DNA from: an uncultured Granulosicoccaceae bacterium
GTDB lineage: Bacteria; Pseudomonadota; Gammaproteobacteria; Granulosicoccales; Granulosicoccaceae
Length of the DNA stretch: 64,000 bases
NCBI GenBank assembly: GCA_938041955.1
Contig: CALISD010000010.1
Coordinates: forward strand, 1-64,000
Direction of reading: 5' to 3'
Shown: in pieces, positions 43,432-53,058 of the stretch
How positions within the stretch are numbered: the stretch's first letter is position 1
Layout: each line of letters opens with the position of its first letter
The notes under the pieces: generated by a model
Databases searched by the model: none
Told to the model about the DNA's origin: nothing
Seen by the model: the letters and a program-made list of their open reading frames with translations, nothing else
Translations under genes and position numbers: made by a program

Positions 43432-44811
43432 TTAAGCCACTGTTCCAGCGGGTAGTTCGGCCAGTGTTGCATCTAATGCCTTACCCACACGATCAACCAG
43501 ATCATCTACTTCAGACTTGTTAATAATCAACGGCGGGCAAAACGCCATGGCATCCGCCATGTTGCGGGTAAAGAATCCGTTCTCCATCGATTTCGCATTC
43601 GCTATTGCACCGAGTTGACCTGGTTTTTCCAGAGCAACTTTTGTCGCCTTATCTGTGACCAGTTCAATCGCCGCGATCAAGCCAACACCTCTGACTTCGG
43701 CGACCAGCGGATGTGACTCATACTGACGTAATCCTTCAAGCATATGCGCACCAACGCTCGCTGCATGTTCAACCAGATTGTCTTCTTCTATGATACGAAT
43801 GGTTTCATTGGCAACCGCACACACCACCGGATGACCCCCACCGGTATAGCCATGGCCTAACACACCCACTTTGTTGCTTTCATCAGCAATCGGCGCAAAC
43901 ACCCGGTCATTAATCATTAGCGCAGATCCCGGTAGGTATGACGATGTCAATTGCTTTGAAAGCGTCATCATGTCGGGCTTAATGTCATAGGTTTCTGATC
44001 CAAACATGTTTCCTGTTCGACCAAAGCCGCAAATTACTTCATCTGCTACCAACAGGATGTCGTACTTGTTGAGCACCGCCTGTATCTTTGACCAGTAGGT
44101 TTTGGGCGGAACCACGACTCCACCAGCGCCCTGCACCGGCTCGGCAAAAAATGCAGCCACTGTATCCGGACCTTCGGCGACAATGGTTGCGTCTAATTCA
44201 TCCGCCAAACGCGTGGCAAAGTCTTCCTCCGATTCACCTGCATGCCCTTCTCTCCAGTGATGCGGGCAGGTGACACGCACTACCGGCACGATGCAATCAA
44301 ATGAGGTTTGATTGGCGGGCAAACCAGTCAAACACGCACCGGCCGTAGTCACCCCATGGTAGGCACGGTTTCTGGCAATAATTTTTTTCTTCTCCGGCTT
44401 GCCCAGAGCATTCGATCGATACCAACAAAGCTTAATCGCCGTATCGATCGCTTCTGAACCGGAGTTAGTAAAAAACGCCTTGCTCATCGGGCCGGGGACC
44501 ATTTCCACCAACTTATGAGCAAGATCTGCTGCCTGTCCATGCCCCTTGTGAGCAAAGGTATGGTAATACGGTAGTTTTTGCATTTGTTGTGTCGCAACAT
44601 CTACCAGACGTTGCTCACTGAATCCCAGCGCAGTGCTCCATAAACCCGCCATCGCTTCGATATACTTGTTTCCGGAATTGTCCCAAACATGCACGCCCTT
44701 GCCGTTTTCAATAATTAACGGCCCTACTTCACTATGTTTCAACGCATTGGTATAGCCGTGAAGGTGAGCTGCTGCATCACGCCCCTCAACTGAATTTGGC
44801 AAAGTGTTCAT
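43432..44811 (-). CDS. Class III (omega-amino acid type) aminotransferase
   Basis: The 459-residue PLP enzyme shows FTNSGSEAIDTAIKLCWY for phosphate binding, then PVQGAGGVVVPPKTYW, DEVICGFGRTG with the PLP aspartate, and the Schiff-base lysine in TLSKQLTSSYLP. The order and length fit class III transaminases that use pyruvate or 2-oxoglutarate with omega-amino acids, polyamines or beta-alanine. The substrate is not predictable. ATG 44811 is the first start before the conserved region. The divergent sensor kinase starts about 130 bases away. Confidence 0.9.
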   Translation of the reverse strand: MNTLPNSVEGRDAAAHLHGYTNALKHSEVGPLIIENGKGVHVWDNSGNKYIEAMAGLWSTALGFSEQRLVDVATQQMQKLPYYHTFAHKGHGQAADLAHKLVEMVPGPMSKAFFTNSGSEAIDTAIKLCWYRSNALGKPEKKKIIARNRAYHGVTTAGACLTGLPANQTSFDCIVPVVRVTCPHHWREGHAGESEEDFATRLADELDATIVAEGPDTVAAFFAEPVQGAGGVVVPPKTYWSKIQAVLNKYDILLVADEVICGFGRTGNMFGSETYDIKPDMMTLSKQLTSSYLPGSALMINDRVFAPIADESNKVGVLGHGYTGGGHPVVCAVANETIRIIEEDNLVEHAASVGAHMLEGLRQYESHPLVAEVRGVGLIAAIELVTDKATKVALEKPGQLGAIANAKSMENGFFTRNMADAMAFCPPLIINKSEVDDLVDRVGKALDATLAELPAGTVA

Positions 44812-44942
44812 ATTTGAATTCCCATAAATCGGACTTCTGTCATTCTATGGCTTACAAAGGTGGAATTTCCACTTTTTTTGCACATTACTGGCCGATACTT
44901 CAAGCTGTAGACATCCGTCACCTTTTGTTTCCGCAAACTCGT

Positions 44943-46352
44943 ATGCGTTTAAAGTATCAGCTATTTATTACCTTATTGATCGCCAGCGCGTTGCTTGTGG
45001 CTCTCATGTTTGTGGTCAGCAGTTTTAGTTTCAGCAGAGGATTTCTTAATTATATCAACAACGCAGATATCGAACGTCTCAACCCGCTTGTCGGGGCGCT
45101 GGAAAATCAATACGTCAACGATGGTAGTTGGGAGCCTGTCACTTCAGACCCCGGTCTTTGGAAAAAGTTAATACGTTCGAGTGAGCTCCAAAACCGTCGT
45201 CACAGACGAGCAGAGAAAGGATCAAAGGAGCGGCGCCCACCGCCACCTCCAAACAATCGCATCGAACGCAGGCTGATTCTTGCGAACAGCGAAAAACAAG
45301 CGCTGGTCGGTCGTATCAATAAAAATAAACAACCGACCTGGCAAGCCATAAACAGTGATGGCAAAGTGGTTGGCTATCTTGGGTTAAATCCATTACAACG
45401 GCTTGACAACCAATTTGATCAGGCATTCGAAAGCCAGCAAAAAAGAGGTTTTGCGCTCGCAGGTCTAAGCATGGTTTTGCTGTCAGCGCTGCTGGCGGCG
45501 CCTCTTGCATCACGAATTGTGAAGCCGATATTAAGCGTTAAAAGCACCGTGGCAGAAATCAGCCAGGGCAATTTCAACCATCGCATTAAAACCGATCGGC
45601 GCGATGAAATTGGAGATCTGGCCACAGACATAAACAAGCTCGGAGCAACGCTTGAACAAAACAGAGAGGCACGCCAGCGCCTTGTTGCTGAAATTTCCCA
45701 TGAACTGCGCACACCGGTTGCCGTACTACGTGGCGAACTCGAAGCACTACAAGATGGTGTGCGGGCACTCAACAGCAGTTCTGTTGATTCCTTGCATGCA
45801 GAGACCATTAAACTCAACCGACTCATTGATGACTTGCACACATTGTCCCTGGCAGATGCCGGAGCATTGGATTATCAAATGGAACCTATTAATCTGCGCG
45901 ACCTTGTTAACAAGCAAATAGAACACTATCAGTTTCTGGATAATGAACTGGCAGTCACGGTTGATACTAAAGGAACCACCCATTATATAAGCGGTGACAA
46001 GCAACGCCTCGAGCAACTGATTGATAACTTAATGCAAAACTCATTACGTTATACAGACACACCCGGCTCAATCACCATTCTAATAGACAATGACATTGCT
46101 AATAAAAGCATCAAGCTTGTATGGTCAGACTCTGCACCCGGAGTTCCATCAGATGCACTGGAGAAACTCTTTGAACCGTTGTTTAGAGCGGAGCAATCCC
46201 GCAGCCGTCAATATGGTGGATCAGGGCTCGGCCTGTCGATCGTCAAGAAAATCGTTGATGCTCACCATGGCACGTGTATCGCAGCACACTCAGACACCGG
46301 AGGCTTACGAATATCCGTGAGCTTTCCAATACTGCAAGGGGAGCAGAGTTGA
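44943..46352 (+). CDS. baeS: Sensor histidine kinase, BaeS-like
   Basis: The protein is about 469 residues. A first membrane helix (residues 5-27) and a second (about 160-185) flank a periplasmic sensor region that includes a proline run (PPPPPNNR). HAMP follows, then the HisKA box with phospho-accepting His (EISHELRTPVAVLRGE), the N box (LIDNLMQNSLRY) and G boxes (GGSGLGLSIVKKI). It senses envelope stress or a metal ion and phosphorylates the response regulator that overlaps its stop by three bases. The frame is open to 44796, but ATG 44943 directly precedes the first helix. Confidence 0.9.
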   Translation: MRLKYQLFITLLIASALLVALMFVVSSFSFSRGFLNYINNADIERLNPLVGALENQYVNDGSWEPVTSDPGLWKKLIRSSELQNRRHRRAEKGSKERRPPPPPNNRIERRLILANSEKQALVGRINKNKQPTWQAINSDGKVVGYLGLNPLQRLDNQFDQAFESQQKRGFALAGLSMVLLSALLAAPLASRIVKPILSVKSTVAEISQGNFNHRIKTDRRDEIGDLATDINKLGATLEQNREARQRLVAEISHELRTPVAVLRGELEALQDGVRALNSSSVDSLHAETIKLNRLIDDLHTLSLADAGALDYQMEPINLRDLVNKQIEHYQFLDNELAVTVDTKGTTHYISGDKQRLEQLIDNLMQNSLRYTDTPGSITILIDNDIANKSIKLVWSDSAPGVPSDALEKLFEPLFRAEQSRSRQYGGSGLGLSIVKKIVDAHHGTCIAAHSDTGGLRISVSFPILQGEQS

Positions 46353-47017
46353 ATATCGCTATCGTCGAAGACGAACCGAAGCTTGCGGCGCTTTTAAACG
46401 AATACCTGCAAAAAGAAGACTATCAAACGTCTATTTATTCAGACGGTACTGAGGCGCTGGAGAAGCTACAACTCACTCCGCCAGATCTGATACTGCTGGA
46501 TTTAATGCTACCCGGCACCGACGGATTGACTATTTGTCGAGAAATCAGAAAAACCTCGAACGTACCCATCATCATGCTCACTGCAAGAGTGGAAGAGATT
46601 GACCGGCTACTTGGTTTGGAAATTGGCGCAGACGATTATATTTGCAAGCCATATAGCCCGCGCGAAGTTGTCGCACGGGTAAAAGCCGTTCTTAGAAGAG
46701 CTGAGCCACAAACAACAAGCGATGACGAACGATTCGTACTACTTGAGCAGGAAGCACTGGTAAAGGTAAACGGCATTCCGTGCACATTAACCCAGGTTGA
46801 GCTTTTATTACTAAAAACCATGCATGCACACCCTGGGAGAATATATAACCGACAACAGCTGATGCACCGCATTTACCCGGACAACAGAATAGTCAGCGAT
46901 CGAACCATAGACAGTCATGTTAAAAAGCTACGCCAAAAACTCAAGGCGCTGGATACTGAAAATGAGTACATCCACTCTGTTTATGGTCTTGGCTATAAGT
47001 TCGAATTGATCAATTGA
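46349..47017 (+). CDS. baeR: Response regulator, BaeR-like (OmpR family)
   Basis: The protein of about 222 residues has a receiver domain (acidic pocket VEDEPK, phospho-accepting Asp in LLDLMLPGTDG, lysine in ICKPYSPREVV) and a C-terminal winged helix with SDRTIDSHVKKLRQKL. The start is TTG 46349, overlapping the kinase's TGA (TTGA) and preceded by GGGGAG, the best ribosome site here. A longer frame from 46274 lies inside the kinase gene and is rejected. It should regulate envelope-stress genes; the EF-hand gene 434 bases downstream is a candidate target. Confidence 0.9.
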   Translation: MNIAIVEDEPKLAALLNEYLQKEDYQTSIYSDGTEALEKLQLTPPDLILLDLMLPGTDGLTICREIRKTSNVPIIMLTARVEEIDRLLGLEIGADDYICKPYSPREVVARVKAVLRRAEPQTTSDDERFVLLEQEALVKVNGIPCTLTQVELLLLKTMHAHPGRIYNRQQLMHRIYPDNRIVSDRTIDSHVKKLRQKLKALDTENEYIHSVYGLGYKFELIN

Positions 47018-47451
47018 CAACAATCTGTGCCAATCAATCCGCTCCACAGGCATCCACTTCATCAGTGAAGCTTCCCATTGAGGTCTGCCTTGTTAAACAA
47101 TGACAGACATCGGCCTACGGGGAATGGCTGTTGCCTTTTCAAGAGTAGCTTTACTGTGACAGACAAATACCAGGCTCCCGCAGACGCGGCTGAGTAAAGT
47201 GACAAATGACCCGGATTCAGCATGCATGACCATCAGGTTGAACCTGGTACGTTAGACATGAATCTCTTTGCCTCGTCGACTCATATGACCAGATTGTTTG
47301 CAACAGTACACTAGATACATTCTCCGTTCTTGCGAAGTATTTACACAATTTATTCCGATAATTGTTTTGAGCCAGACAGAAAAGCTCGAACTGATCTACA
47401 CCCTGGAACCCCCAGTGATCAGAATCTCTTAACAATCAAAAGGCAAGAAAA
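47018..47451. other. Gap upstream of the EF-hand gene
   Basis: The 434 bases show no supported gene. Two related words, TGTGACAGACAAATACC near 47155 and GTGACAAATGACCC near 47198, are weak candidates for a regulator site. None of the three repeat families is present. Confidence 0.35.
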
Positions 47452-47970
47452 ATGATCAAGCAAAACAAAACCAAATCAGCCCTCGCCGTATTACTGGCAA
47501 CTCTGGTGTCCGCACCACTGTGGGCAGTGGGCAACGTCACCCTCACCGACACTGATGGCGATGGCGTCATATCGGCAGATGAAATTATGCAAAGCCGCGA
47601 CGCACGACGGTCTGCAGCAGCCCTGGAATTTGACACTGATGGCGATGGCGAACTATCTCGCTCAGAACGTAAAGCCATGAAAGAAGCACGCAAGGCCTCT
47701 ATGGTTGCCGAATATGACACCGACGGCGATGGAGAGTTATCTCGCGCCGAACGCAAAGCCGCTAAACAAGCGCGTCGCTCCGCACTTGAATCACAACTCG
47801 ATGTCAATCAGGACGGCAATGTTTCTGATGTAGAGCGGGCAGGATTCGATCAGGTGAAAGAAGAAAAAGGTGGTAGAGGTCGCGGCCATAAGCATGATAA
47901 AGACGACCGAGGTCACAAGCGAGGCGAACGTGGTGACCGCCAGAGTAACAACGAAGGCACTAGTAACTAG
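47452..47970 (+). CDS. Secreted EF-hand calcium-binding protein
   Basis: The 172-residue precursor has a signal peptide (residues 1-25, ending PLWA). It then has four EF-hand loops at 33-44 (DTDGDGVISADE), 61-72, 89-100 and 117-128 (DVNQDGNVSDVE), evenly 28 residues apart, so they form two pairs. A basic, His/Gly/Arg-rich tail (from about 138) follows. It should bind calcium in the periplasm or outside. ATG 47452 is preceded by AAGGCAAG. The gene directly follows the BaeSR-like pair, and similar EF-hand proteins are calcium-responsive targets of two-component systems in Vibrio and Pseudomonas; control here is inferred. Confidence 0.88.
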   Translation: MIKQNKTKSALAVLLATLVSAPLWAVGNVTLTDTDGDGVISADEIMQSRDARRSAAALEFDTDGDGELSRSERKAMKEARKASMVAEYDTDGDGELSRAERKAAKQARRSALESQLDVNQDGNVSDVERAGFDQVKEEKGGRGRGHKHDKDDRGHKRGERGDRQSNNEGTSN

Positions 47971-47988
47971 TAACTCCCATTAGCACAC

Positions 47989-48009
47989 GCCGCTTGCAAA
48001 GCAAGCGGC
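47989..48009. terminator. Hairpin after the EF-hand gene
   Basis: GCCGCTTGC (47989-47997) pairs perfectly with GCAAGCGGC (48001-48009) around AAA. It lacks a following T-run, so termination is likely but weak. It sits between two convergent genes. Confidence 0.5.
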
Positions 48010-48061
48010 CGGCAATGAACCTAGACAAATACCTTATAACCACTTTTACAGACAACACCTA

Positions 48062-48694
48062 TCATATCTGGCGTCCTTTTCGAGGCTTGTATCGGGGTGT
48101 TGTCCAACCATACAACAATGCTGCTGCTCTAAGCGCAAAAGCCAGCAAAACGCCGATAACTATGGATACCCCCTTATCGACTTGAAAGCTCATGAGTAGT
48201 GCGAAGCATGATGCACCGAGCAACGCAGCACTAATATAGATTTCATCACTTAAAAGAACTGATTTTTCACCGGTAACAACATCACGAAAAATCCCCCCGA
48301 AGCTTGCTGTCATAACGCCTGTAACGATGGCCGCAAAAGGAGACACTCCATACTCCAATCCTATCATTGTCCCCATCACACAATAGGCAGCCAAACCTAT
48401 AGCATCAAGCCACAACAATAGGCGATATCGGTATTCGACCAGGTGCGCGGTAAAAAATACTACCATTGCCACTAGCACACAGACCACTATATACAGTGAT
48501 TGCTCTACCCAGAAAACAGGAAGCTTTCCCAATATAAGATCACGCAGCGTGCCGCCCCCCATACCAGTAATAGCTGCAAGAAAAATAAAACCAACAATAT
48601 CCAGCTGCTTACGGGAAGCGGCCAAAGCACCTGTCGCTGCAAACACCGCAACACCTGCAAAGTCTAAAAACAATAAATGATCAATTGATTGCAT
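48062..48694 (-). CDS. TRIC-type cation channel (UPF0126/YicG family)
   Basis: The 210-residue protein has seven predicted membrane segments in two repeats. Family glycine motifs are ITGMGGGTLRDLILG (residues 42-56) and TASFGGIFRDVVTGE (about 130-144). This family forms trimeric cation channels or transporters (YicG is a glycine channel in E. coli). The ion or solute here is not known. ATG 48694 begins the first helix region MQSIDHLLFLDFAGVAVFAATGALA. It is transcribed alone and converges with the EF-hand gene. Confidence 0.9.
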   Translation of the reverse strand: MQSIDHLLFLDFAGVAVFAATGALAASRKQLDIVGFIFLAAITGMGGGTLRDLILGKLPVFWVEQSLYIVVCVLVAMVVFFTAHLVEYRYRLLLWLDAIGLAAYCVMGTMIGLEYGVSPFAAIVTGVMTASFGGIFRDVVTGEKSVLLSDEIYISAALLGASCFALLMSFQVDKGVSIVIGVLLAFALRAAALLYGWTTPRYKPRKGRQI

Positions 48695-49614
48695 GAGCGA
48701 ATCATAGCGACATGGTTTGAAAATGACACGTCTTTAGCCGATATTTCCATCGACAGCACGCAGCACGCAACTGCGTTGCAGCGCTTAAAAAGGGGGCAGC
48801 CATTGCCTGCGAACTGCGTCACTGCGAAGCACAGACTTTTACCCTGACACCACACAACACCAGCAGCAATGTACTACCTTATTGGCCAGCAGCCTTCTCC
48901 GTCAGGCCAAAGGAGCCACCGCGGCACTCGGCGTTTACACTGGCGCATCAATTCATTCATTAGTCTGCTGCCAATGACACCTGTGCAACTGTTGCGACGC
49001 TCCAATCTCTTTTAGTACCTGACGATATGCCGACAGATTTGTATCTGTTATTTCCGGATTAACACCGATCCGCGCCTTCTCAATCAAATAAAAAAACCTA
49101 TCAAGTTATAAAAGCCCAACCAAACGTGCGCTCAAAATCAACTTTCCTGAGAATTCAAGCAAGGCTCGTTCTCCCACCTTCTCGTCCCAAAACCAGCATC
49201 TTCTGTCCGTGGTTGCCATCGCTGTTCATCAATTTGGAATCGGTCAGATCGATTTACAAATTTTCCAGCCAGACTGCATCCATTCAGGTCTCGGCTGATT
49301 ATTATCGACCGAATTCGCAGGCAGAGAATTTCAAGCCTGGATTGTGCAATCCCAACTCGGTCGCTGGCTGAATGTATTTGCCGGCACAATGTTCATCGGC
49401 CTGGCTGCGCAACTGGATGCAGCGGTCGAGTCTGAATACAGAGCAACGTCCAAATATAGATTTGCACCACACTTTCCAGCTAAAAACGACACAAAACCTT
49501 GGTGTGATTTTTTTCCCATTGATTTTCAGAGCAACAGAATTCACAATAGACTCCACAGCGTTTGGCCTGTACGCTCGACCTCGTAGGAGCGATAACCTAA
49601 GGAGAATTACAACA
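48695..49614. other. 920-base gene-poor gap
   Basis: No frame in this gap has a family-like product or ribosome site. Short open frames on both strands around 49126-49580 code for unlike-protein strings. None of the three repeat families is found. The immediate upstream part of the CsgG-like gene (49590-49614) carries AAGGAG as a ribosome site. A degraded gene or a long regulatory region cannot be excluded. Confidence 0.4.
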
Positions 49615-50424
49615 ATGATGTACACCCTTTCACGAACCATCGTAGCATCCGCTGCAGTAATGATGGTATCCGGCTGCCTGTCGACAGCCCCTGTACTCGG
49701 CGGATCATCCGGCAACACCATCACTGGTGCTGCGGGTGGTGCAACCGCTGAGGGTCAGAATTCGGCATTGGAAAACTGTGAAGCACCACTTGGCACCATG
49801 GCCCTGTTTGAAGACACCGCGCGCCCCTGGTGGAATCGGTTTTACACCGATTACCCGCAACTTGGCAGCACACTGCCAGTACTCAGACTAATGATTCAGC
49901 AGTCGAACTGCTTTGTCGTTGTTGAGCGTGGCACTGCCATGAAAGCGATCAATGCAGAGCGGGCACTGGCGGCAAGCGGAGAACTCAGAGAATCAAGCAA
50001 TTTTGGCGCGGGTCAGATGGTTTCTGCCGACTACACAGTCTCACCGTCTGTTCAGTTTGCAGCGAAAACCGGCGGCGCCGGTGGCGCACTTGTTGGCAGC
50101 TTGCTTGGCAGCGTTGGCTCAGCCATTGCCGGTGGGCTTAAACGCAATGAAGCTTCAACCACTCTTCTACTGATAGACAACCGAAGTGGTGTTCAGGTTT
50201 CTGCGGCAACCGGAAGTGCGAAGAACTTTGATTTCGCCGTATTCGGCGGCCTGTTTAATGGTGGCTTTGCAGGCGCTGGCGGCTATTCAAGCACACCTGC
50301 CGGTAAAATTGTCACCGCTGCATTCGCAGATTCCTACAACCAAATGGTAAAGGCGCTGCGCAACTACAAAGGCCAGGAAGTGGAAGGCGGCTTGGGAACA
50401 GGTGGCAAACTCACCGTTCAGTAG
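49615..50424 (+). CDS. CsgG/HfaB-family lipoprotein
   Basis: The protein is about 270 residues. A lipoprotein signal (MMYTLSRTIVASAAVMMVSGC, cysteine 21) is followed by a CsgG-type domain: NCEAPLGTMALFEDTARPWW, QQSNCFVVVERGTAMKAINAER, ADYTVSPSVQF, and a glycine-rich stretch (GGALVGSLLGSVGSAIAGGL) in the beta-hairpin part, as in CsgG curli secretion pores. No csgA/B/E/F gene is adjacent, so its role in curli-like secretion is not shown. I chose ATG 49615, with AAGGAG ten bases upstream. The frame extends back to 49372 but that part is not protein-like. Confidence 0.82.
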   Translation: MMYTLSRTIVASAAVMMVSGCLSTAPVLGGSSGNTITGAAGGATAEGQNSALENCEAPLGTMALFEDTARPWWNRFYTDYPQLGSTLPVLRLMIQQSNCFVVVERGTAMKAINAERALAASGELRESSNFGAGQMVSADYTVSPSVQFAAKTGGAGGALVGSLLGSVGSAIAGGLKRNEASTTLLLIDNRSGVQVSAATGSAKNFDFAVFGGLFNGGFAGAGGYSSTPAGKIVTAAFADSYNQMVKALRNYKGQEVEGGLGTGGKLTVQ

Positions 50425-50434
50425 TAATAACAAA

Positions 50435-50466
50435 CAGTTGCCACCACAAGGTGGCAACTGTTGTTT
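50435..50466. terminator. Bidirectional terminator
   Basis: An 11-bp perfect stem, CAGTTGCCACC (50435-50445) with GGTGGCAACTG (50450-50460), has an ACAA loop and TTGTTT follows. It separates the CsgG-like gene from the convergent hypothetical gene ending at 50465. Confidence 0.85.
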
Positions 50467-50869
50467 AGTTGTTCTCTTTATCCGCCGTCACCGACAATTG
50501 CTCTAACTCGTTAAGCTTGTCCGCCAGTTGATCCAGAAACGCCTTATCAAACTTCGACGGATCAGCCCAGAACTTACCCGTTACGCGGCATTTATTGGAT
50601 AATTTCGATAAACCGATATCCTCCAGTGCAAAAGACAATTCAGTCCAGCGCAGTGATAGTTCGCGTTCAATCGTTATAGATTTCCTGCCACCATCTTTGA
50701 TCTGACGAATATAAATCTCTGTTTCTCTTACCGCTAGAATCACGCTACGAAGCGCCTTGCGGGACTCTGTCTTGCGATCGTTTCCTGCACGACGGAGATT
50801 ACTGATCCAACGCTTCACATGCGTGAGCACACCAATCAGATCAGCTGCTGTTAATTCAAGCCCTGTCAT
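50465..50869 (-). CDS. Hypothetical helical protein
   Basis: The 134-residue product is not recognised. It is rich in Leu, Lys, Arg and Glu with helical periodicity, has one cysteine (KCRVTG), no signal peptide and no membrane segment. The ATG 50869 starts MTGLELTAADLIGVLTHVKRW. It precedes, on the same strand, nothing but the terminator shared with the CsgG-like gene. It lies downstream of the sugar ABC permease genes (65-base gap), so it could be the last member of that operon. Function cannot be suggested. Confidence 0.6.
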   Translation of the reverse strand: MTGLELTAADLIGVLTHVKRWISNLRRAGNDRKTESRKALRSVILAVRETEIYIRQIKDGGRKSITIERELSLRWTELSFALEDIGLSKLSNKCRVTGKFWADPSKFDKAFLDQLADKLNELEQLSVTADKENN

Positions 50870-50934
50870 GTATCACAACTGAAAGACGATAAAGAAAGCA
50901 CTTTTAAATAATTCCAACGTTGCTCTATCAATAA

Positions 50935-51786
50935 CTACCCTTTGGTAGCCCCTAGCGTCAAACCAGCTATAAAGTGCTTCTGCATAGCAAAGAACATCAA
51001 CACCGGTGGAACTGCTGCTAACAGTGAAGCGGCTGACACCAAATGCCATTGCTGAACAAATTCACCGTTGAGTGTGCGTACACCCACCGTGATCGGTAGA
51101 TTGGAATCATCGCGAATCAGCACCGAAGCCCAGAAGAAATCGTTCCAGATGAAAGTAAAAATCAGCACACAAAGCGCTGCGACGGCGGGCTTAACCAACG
51201 GCAACACTAAATGCCAGAATATCTTAAACTCATCGACCCCTTCAAGCCTTGCAGATTCAATTAGCTCAAACGGCAGCGCTTTAATAAAGTTACGCATAAA
51301 CAAGGTACAGAATCCGGTCTGAAATGCGGCATGGAACATCACCAGGCCAGGCACGGTATTAATGATCTCAAGTCGATTCGACATATCGACGACGGGCAGC
51401 ATTAAGATTTGAAATGGTACAAAGTTTCCGGCGACAAACAAAAAGAACAATGGCAATGCCCATTTGAACTTATATATCGCCAGTGCGTAGCCGGTAAGGC
51501 ATGCCAGTGCCACCGATATTATTGTTGTAGGAACCGCTATCATTAACGTATTTAGCAAGTACTGAAGCGCATCAGTTTTAGCAAACACCTCACCGTAATT
51601 CTGAAGCAACTGAAAAGAGCTGGGAATACCAAACACGTTGCCCGTGGCGATATCAGACGCAGGCCGAATAGACGTCATAAAGATAGCGAGCAAAGGCAAC
51701 AGCCAGAGGAACAACGCCACCGGCAACAACACCTTGTAGGCCAGGCGAAGGCCTACTGATGATTTCTCAATCGGACTCGGAAACAT
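50935..51786 (-). CDS. Sugar ABC transporter permease (MalG family)
   Basis: The 283-residue inner-membrane protein has six predicted helices. Its EAA loop reads ESARLEGVDEFKIFWHLVLPLVKPAVAA, the site where the ATPase docks. The C-terminal QKHFIAGLTLGATKG is typical of MalG-type permeases. It pairs with the MalF-type permease encoded immediately upstream (adjacent with no gap). Together with the binding protein at 53059-54300 and the divergent ATPase at 54585 it completes a carbohydrate importer, and the linked galactosidase genes suggest galactosides. Confidence 0.92.
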   Translation of the reverse strand: MFPSPIEKSSVGLRLAYKVLLPVALFLWLLPLLAIFMTSIRPASDIATGNVFGIPSSFQLLQNYGEVFAKTDALQYLLNTLMIAVPTTIISVALACLTGYALAIYKFKWALPLFFLFVAGNFVPFQILMLPVVDMSNRLEIINTVPGLVMFHAAFQTGFCTLFMRNFIKALPFELIESARLEGVDEFKIFWHLVLPLVKPAVAALCVLIFTFIWNDFFWASVLIRDDSNLPITVGVRTLNGEFVQQWHLVSAASLLAAVPPVLMFFAMQKHFIAGLTLGATKG

Positions 51787-52974
51787 TTATCTGGCCTCCA
51801 TTTCGTCCTGATACATCCGCCACAGGAAGTAGCTAATGTAGACCAACATGATCAAGAACAACACCGTGGCAATGGCCGAACCATAACCATAACGCCCCAC
51901 GCCTTCGCCAACCGCCTGATCGTACATGTAGTAAGCCAGAACGTTACTTGACCCATAAGGACCGCCCTGCGTCATTGTGGCGATCATATCAAATGATCGA
52001 AGCGCACCAATGACGGTCACCACAATCGCTATAAAAGTCGCAGGCTTAAGCTGCGGAAGCACCACATGGCGCAACATCTTCCAACCCTTTGCACCATCAA
52101 GACGCCCGGCCTCAATTTGATCTGAAGAGATATTATTCAAGCCAGTCAGATATAAGATCATGCAATAGGCGATTTGCGGCCATAGACCTGCGGCAATAAT
52201 TCCATAAGTTGCCATGGTCTCATCCCCGAGAATGGAAGGTGGCTCCGGCGAACATACTCTCGTGAGATTACCCATAATATTGGTTTTGGTTTCGCAAAAA
52301 AACCAACTCCAGATTTCACTCAACAGGCCAAACTCCGGATTATATGCCCAGGTAAATATCAGGCCGACAACCACTTGCGAAATTACAAATGGAAAGAAAA
52401 ATAGTGACTTGTAAATTCGGATACCGCGTACGGTCTGATTCAAAAATAAAGCGATGAACAAACCGATTGGCACTGCCAACATAAAAAGCAGCAACCACAG
52501 CAGGTTATTCCAAAGGGAGGTATAAAAATTCGGATCATTCAGTAACAGTTTATAGTTATGCAGTCCGACCCATTCCCCCGTCCAGATACCGTTGATGTCA
52601 TACAAACCATTCCAGCGGGTAAAGGAATAAGAAATCGACTGGAAGATCGGCACGATCACGTAGATCATGAAGAATACCAGCCCAATCGACAGAAACATCC
52701 AGGGCGCTATTGCGACTTTATTGCGCTTGTAATAAGACAGGCTGGTGATTAGAAAGAATGCGGCGGCAATAGCACCAATCAGTAAACTGATCCGAATAAA
52801 AAATGTCGGCTCTCGCGCTTTAATATTTTGCGAATAGCCAAACAGCTCTTGAACGAGGTCCGTACTGACAAACATCAGCGCTGCCACACACAAAACCAGA
52901 ACAACGCCAGCTGCTATCGCACGCCCTGTGGCGGTAGCGAATCGATCAGTCAGTACAGTTGTGTTGCTCGTCAC
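51787..52974 (-). CDS. Sugar ABC transporter permease (MalF family)
   Basis: The 395-residue permease is longer than the roughly 300-residue average. An N-terminal cluster of helices (about residues 15-35, 50-70 and 85-115) precedes the six-helix core, as in MalF-like extended members. The EAA loop is IEAGRLDGAKGWKMLRHVVLPQLKPATF. An acidic extracytoplasmic insertion with cysteines (SWFFCETKTNIMGNLTRVCSPEP) is unusual. It abuts the MalG-type gene and follows the binding-protein gene by 84 bases on the same strand, so the three form one operon. ATG 52974 is the first start. Confidence 0.9.
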   Translation of the reverse strand: MTSNTTVLTDRFATATGRAIAAGVVLVLCVAALMFVSTDLVQELFGYSQNIKAREPTFFIRISLLIGAIAAAFFLITSLSYYKRNKVAIAPWMFLSIGLVFFMIYVIVPIFQSISYSFTRWNGLYDINGIWTGEWVGLHNYKLLLNDPNFYTSLWNNLLWLLLFMLAVPIGLFIALFLNQTVRGIRIYKSLFFFPFVISQVVVGLIFTWAYNPEFGLLSEIWSWFFCETKTNIMGNLTRVCSPEPPSILGDETMATYGIIAAGLWPQIAYCMILYLTGLNNISSDQIEAGRLDGAKGWKMLRHVVLPQLKPATFIAIVVTVIGALRSFDMIATMTQGGPYGSSNVLAYYMYDQAVGEGVGRYGYGSAIATVLFLIMLVYISYFLWRMYQDEMEAR

Positions 52975-53058
52975 TGCGTTCTCCGAAGCGGATACAACGG
53001 ATGGGGATGTAGAATCTAGAGAAAAAAGGCCGGCTGCAAGCAGCCGGCCTCCAACTAC

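Noticed and set aside
49372-49614. N-terminal extension of the CsgG-like protein
   Set aside because: The added residues are not protein-like, and ATG 49615 has a good ribosome site followed directly by a lipoprotein signal.
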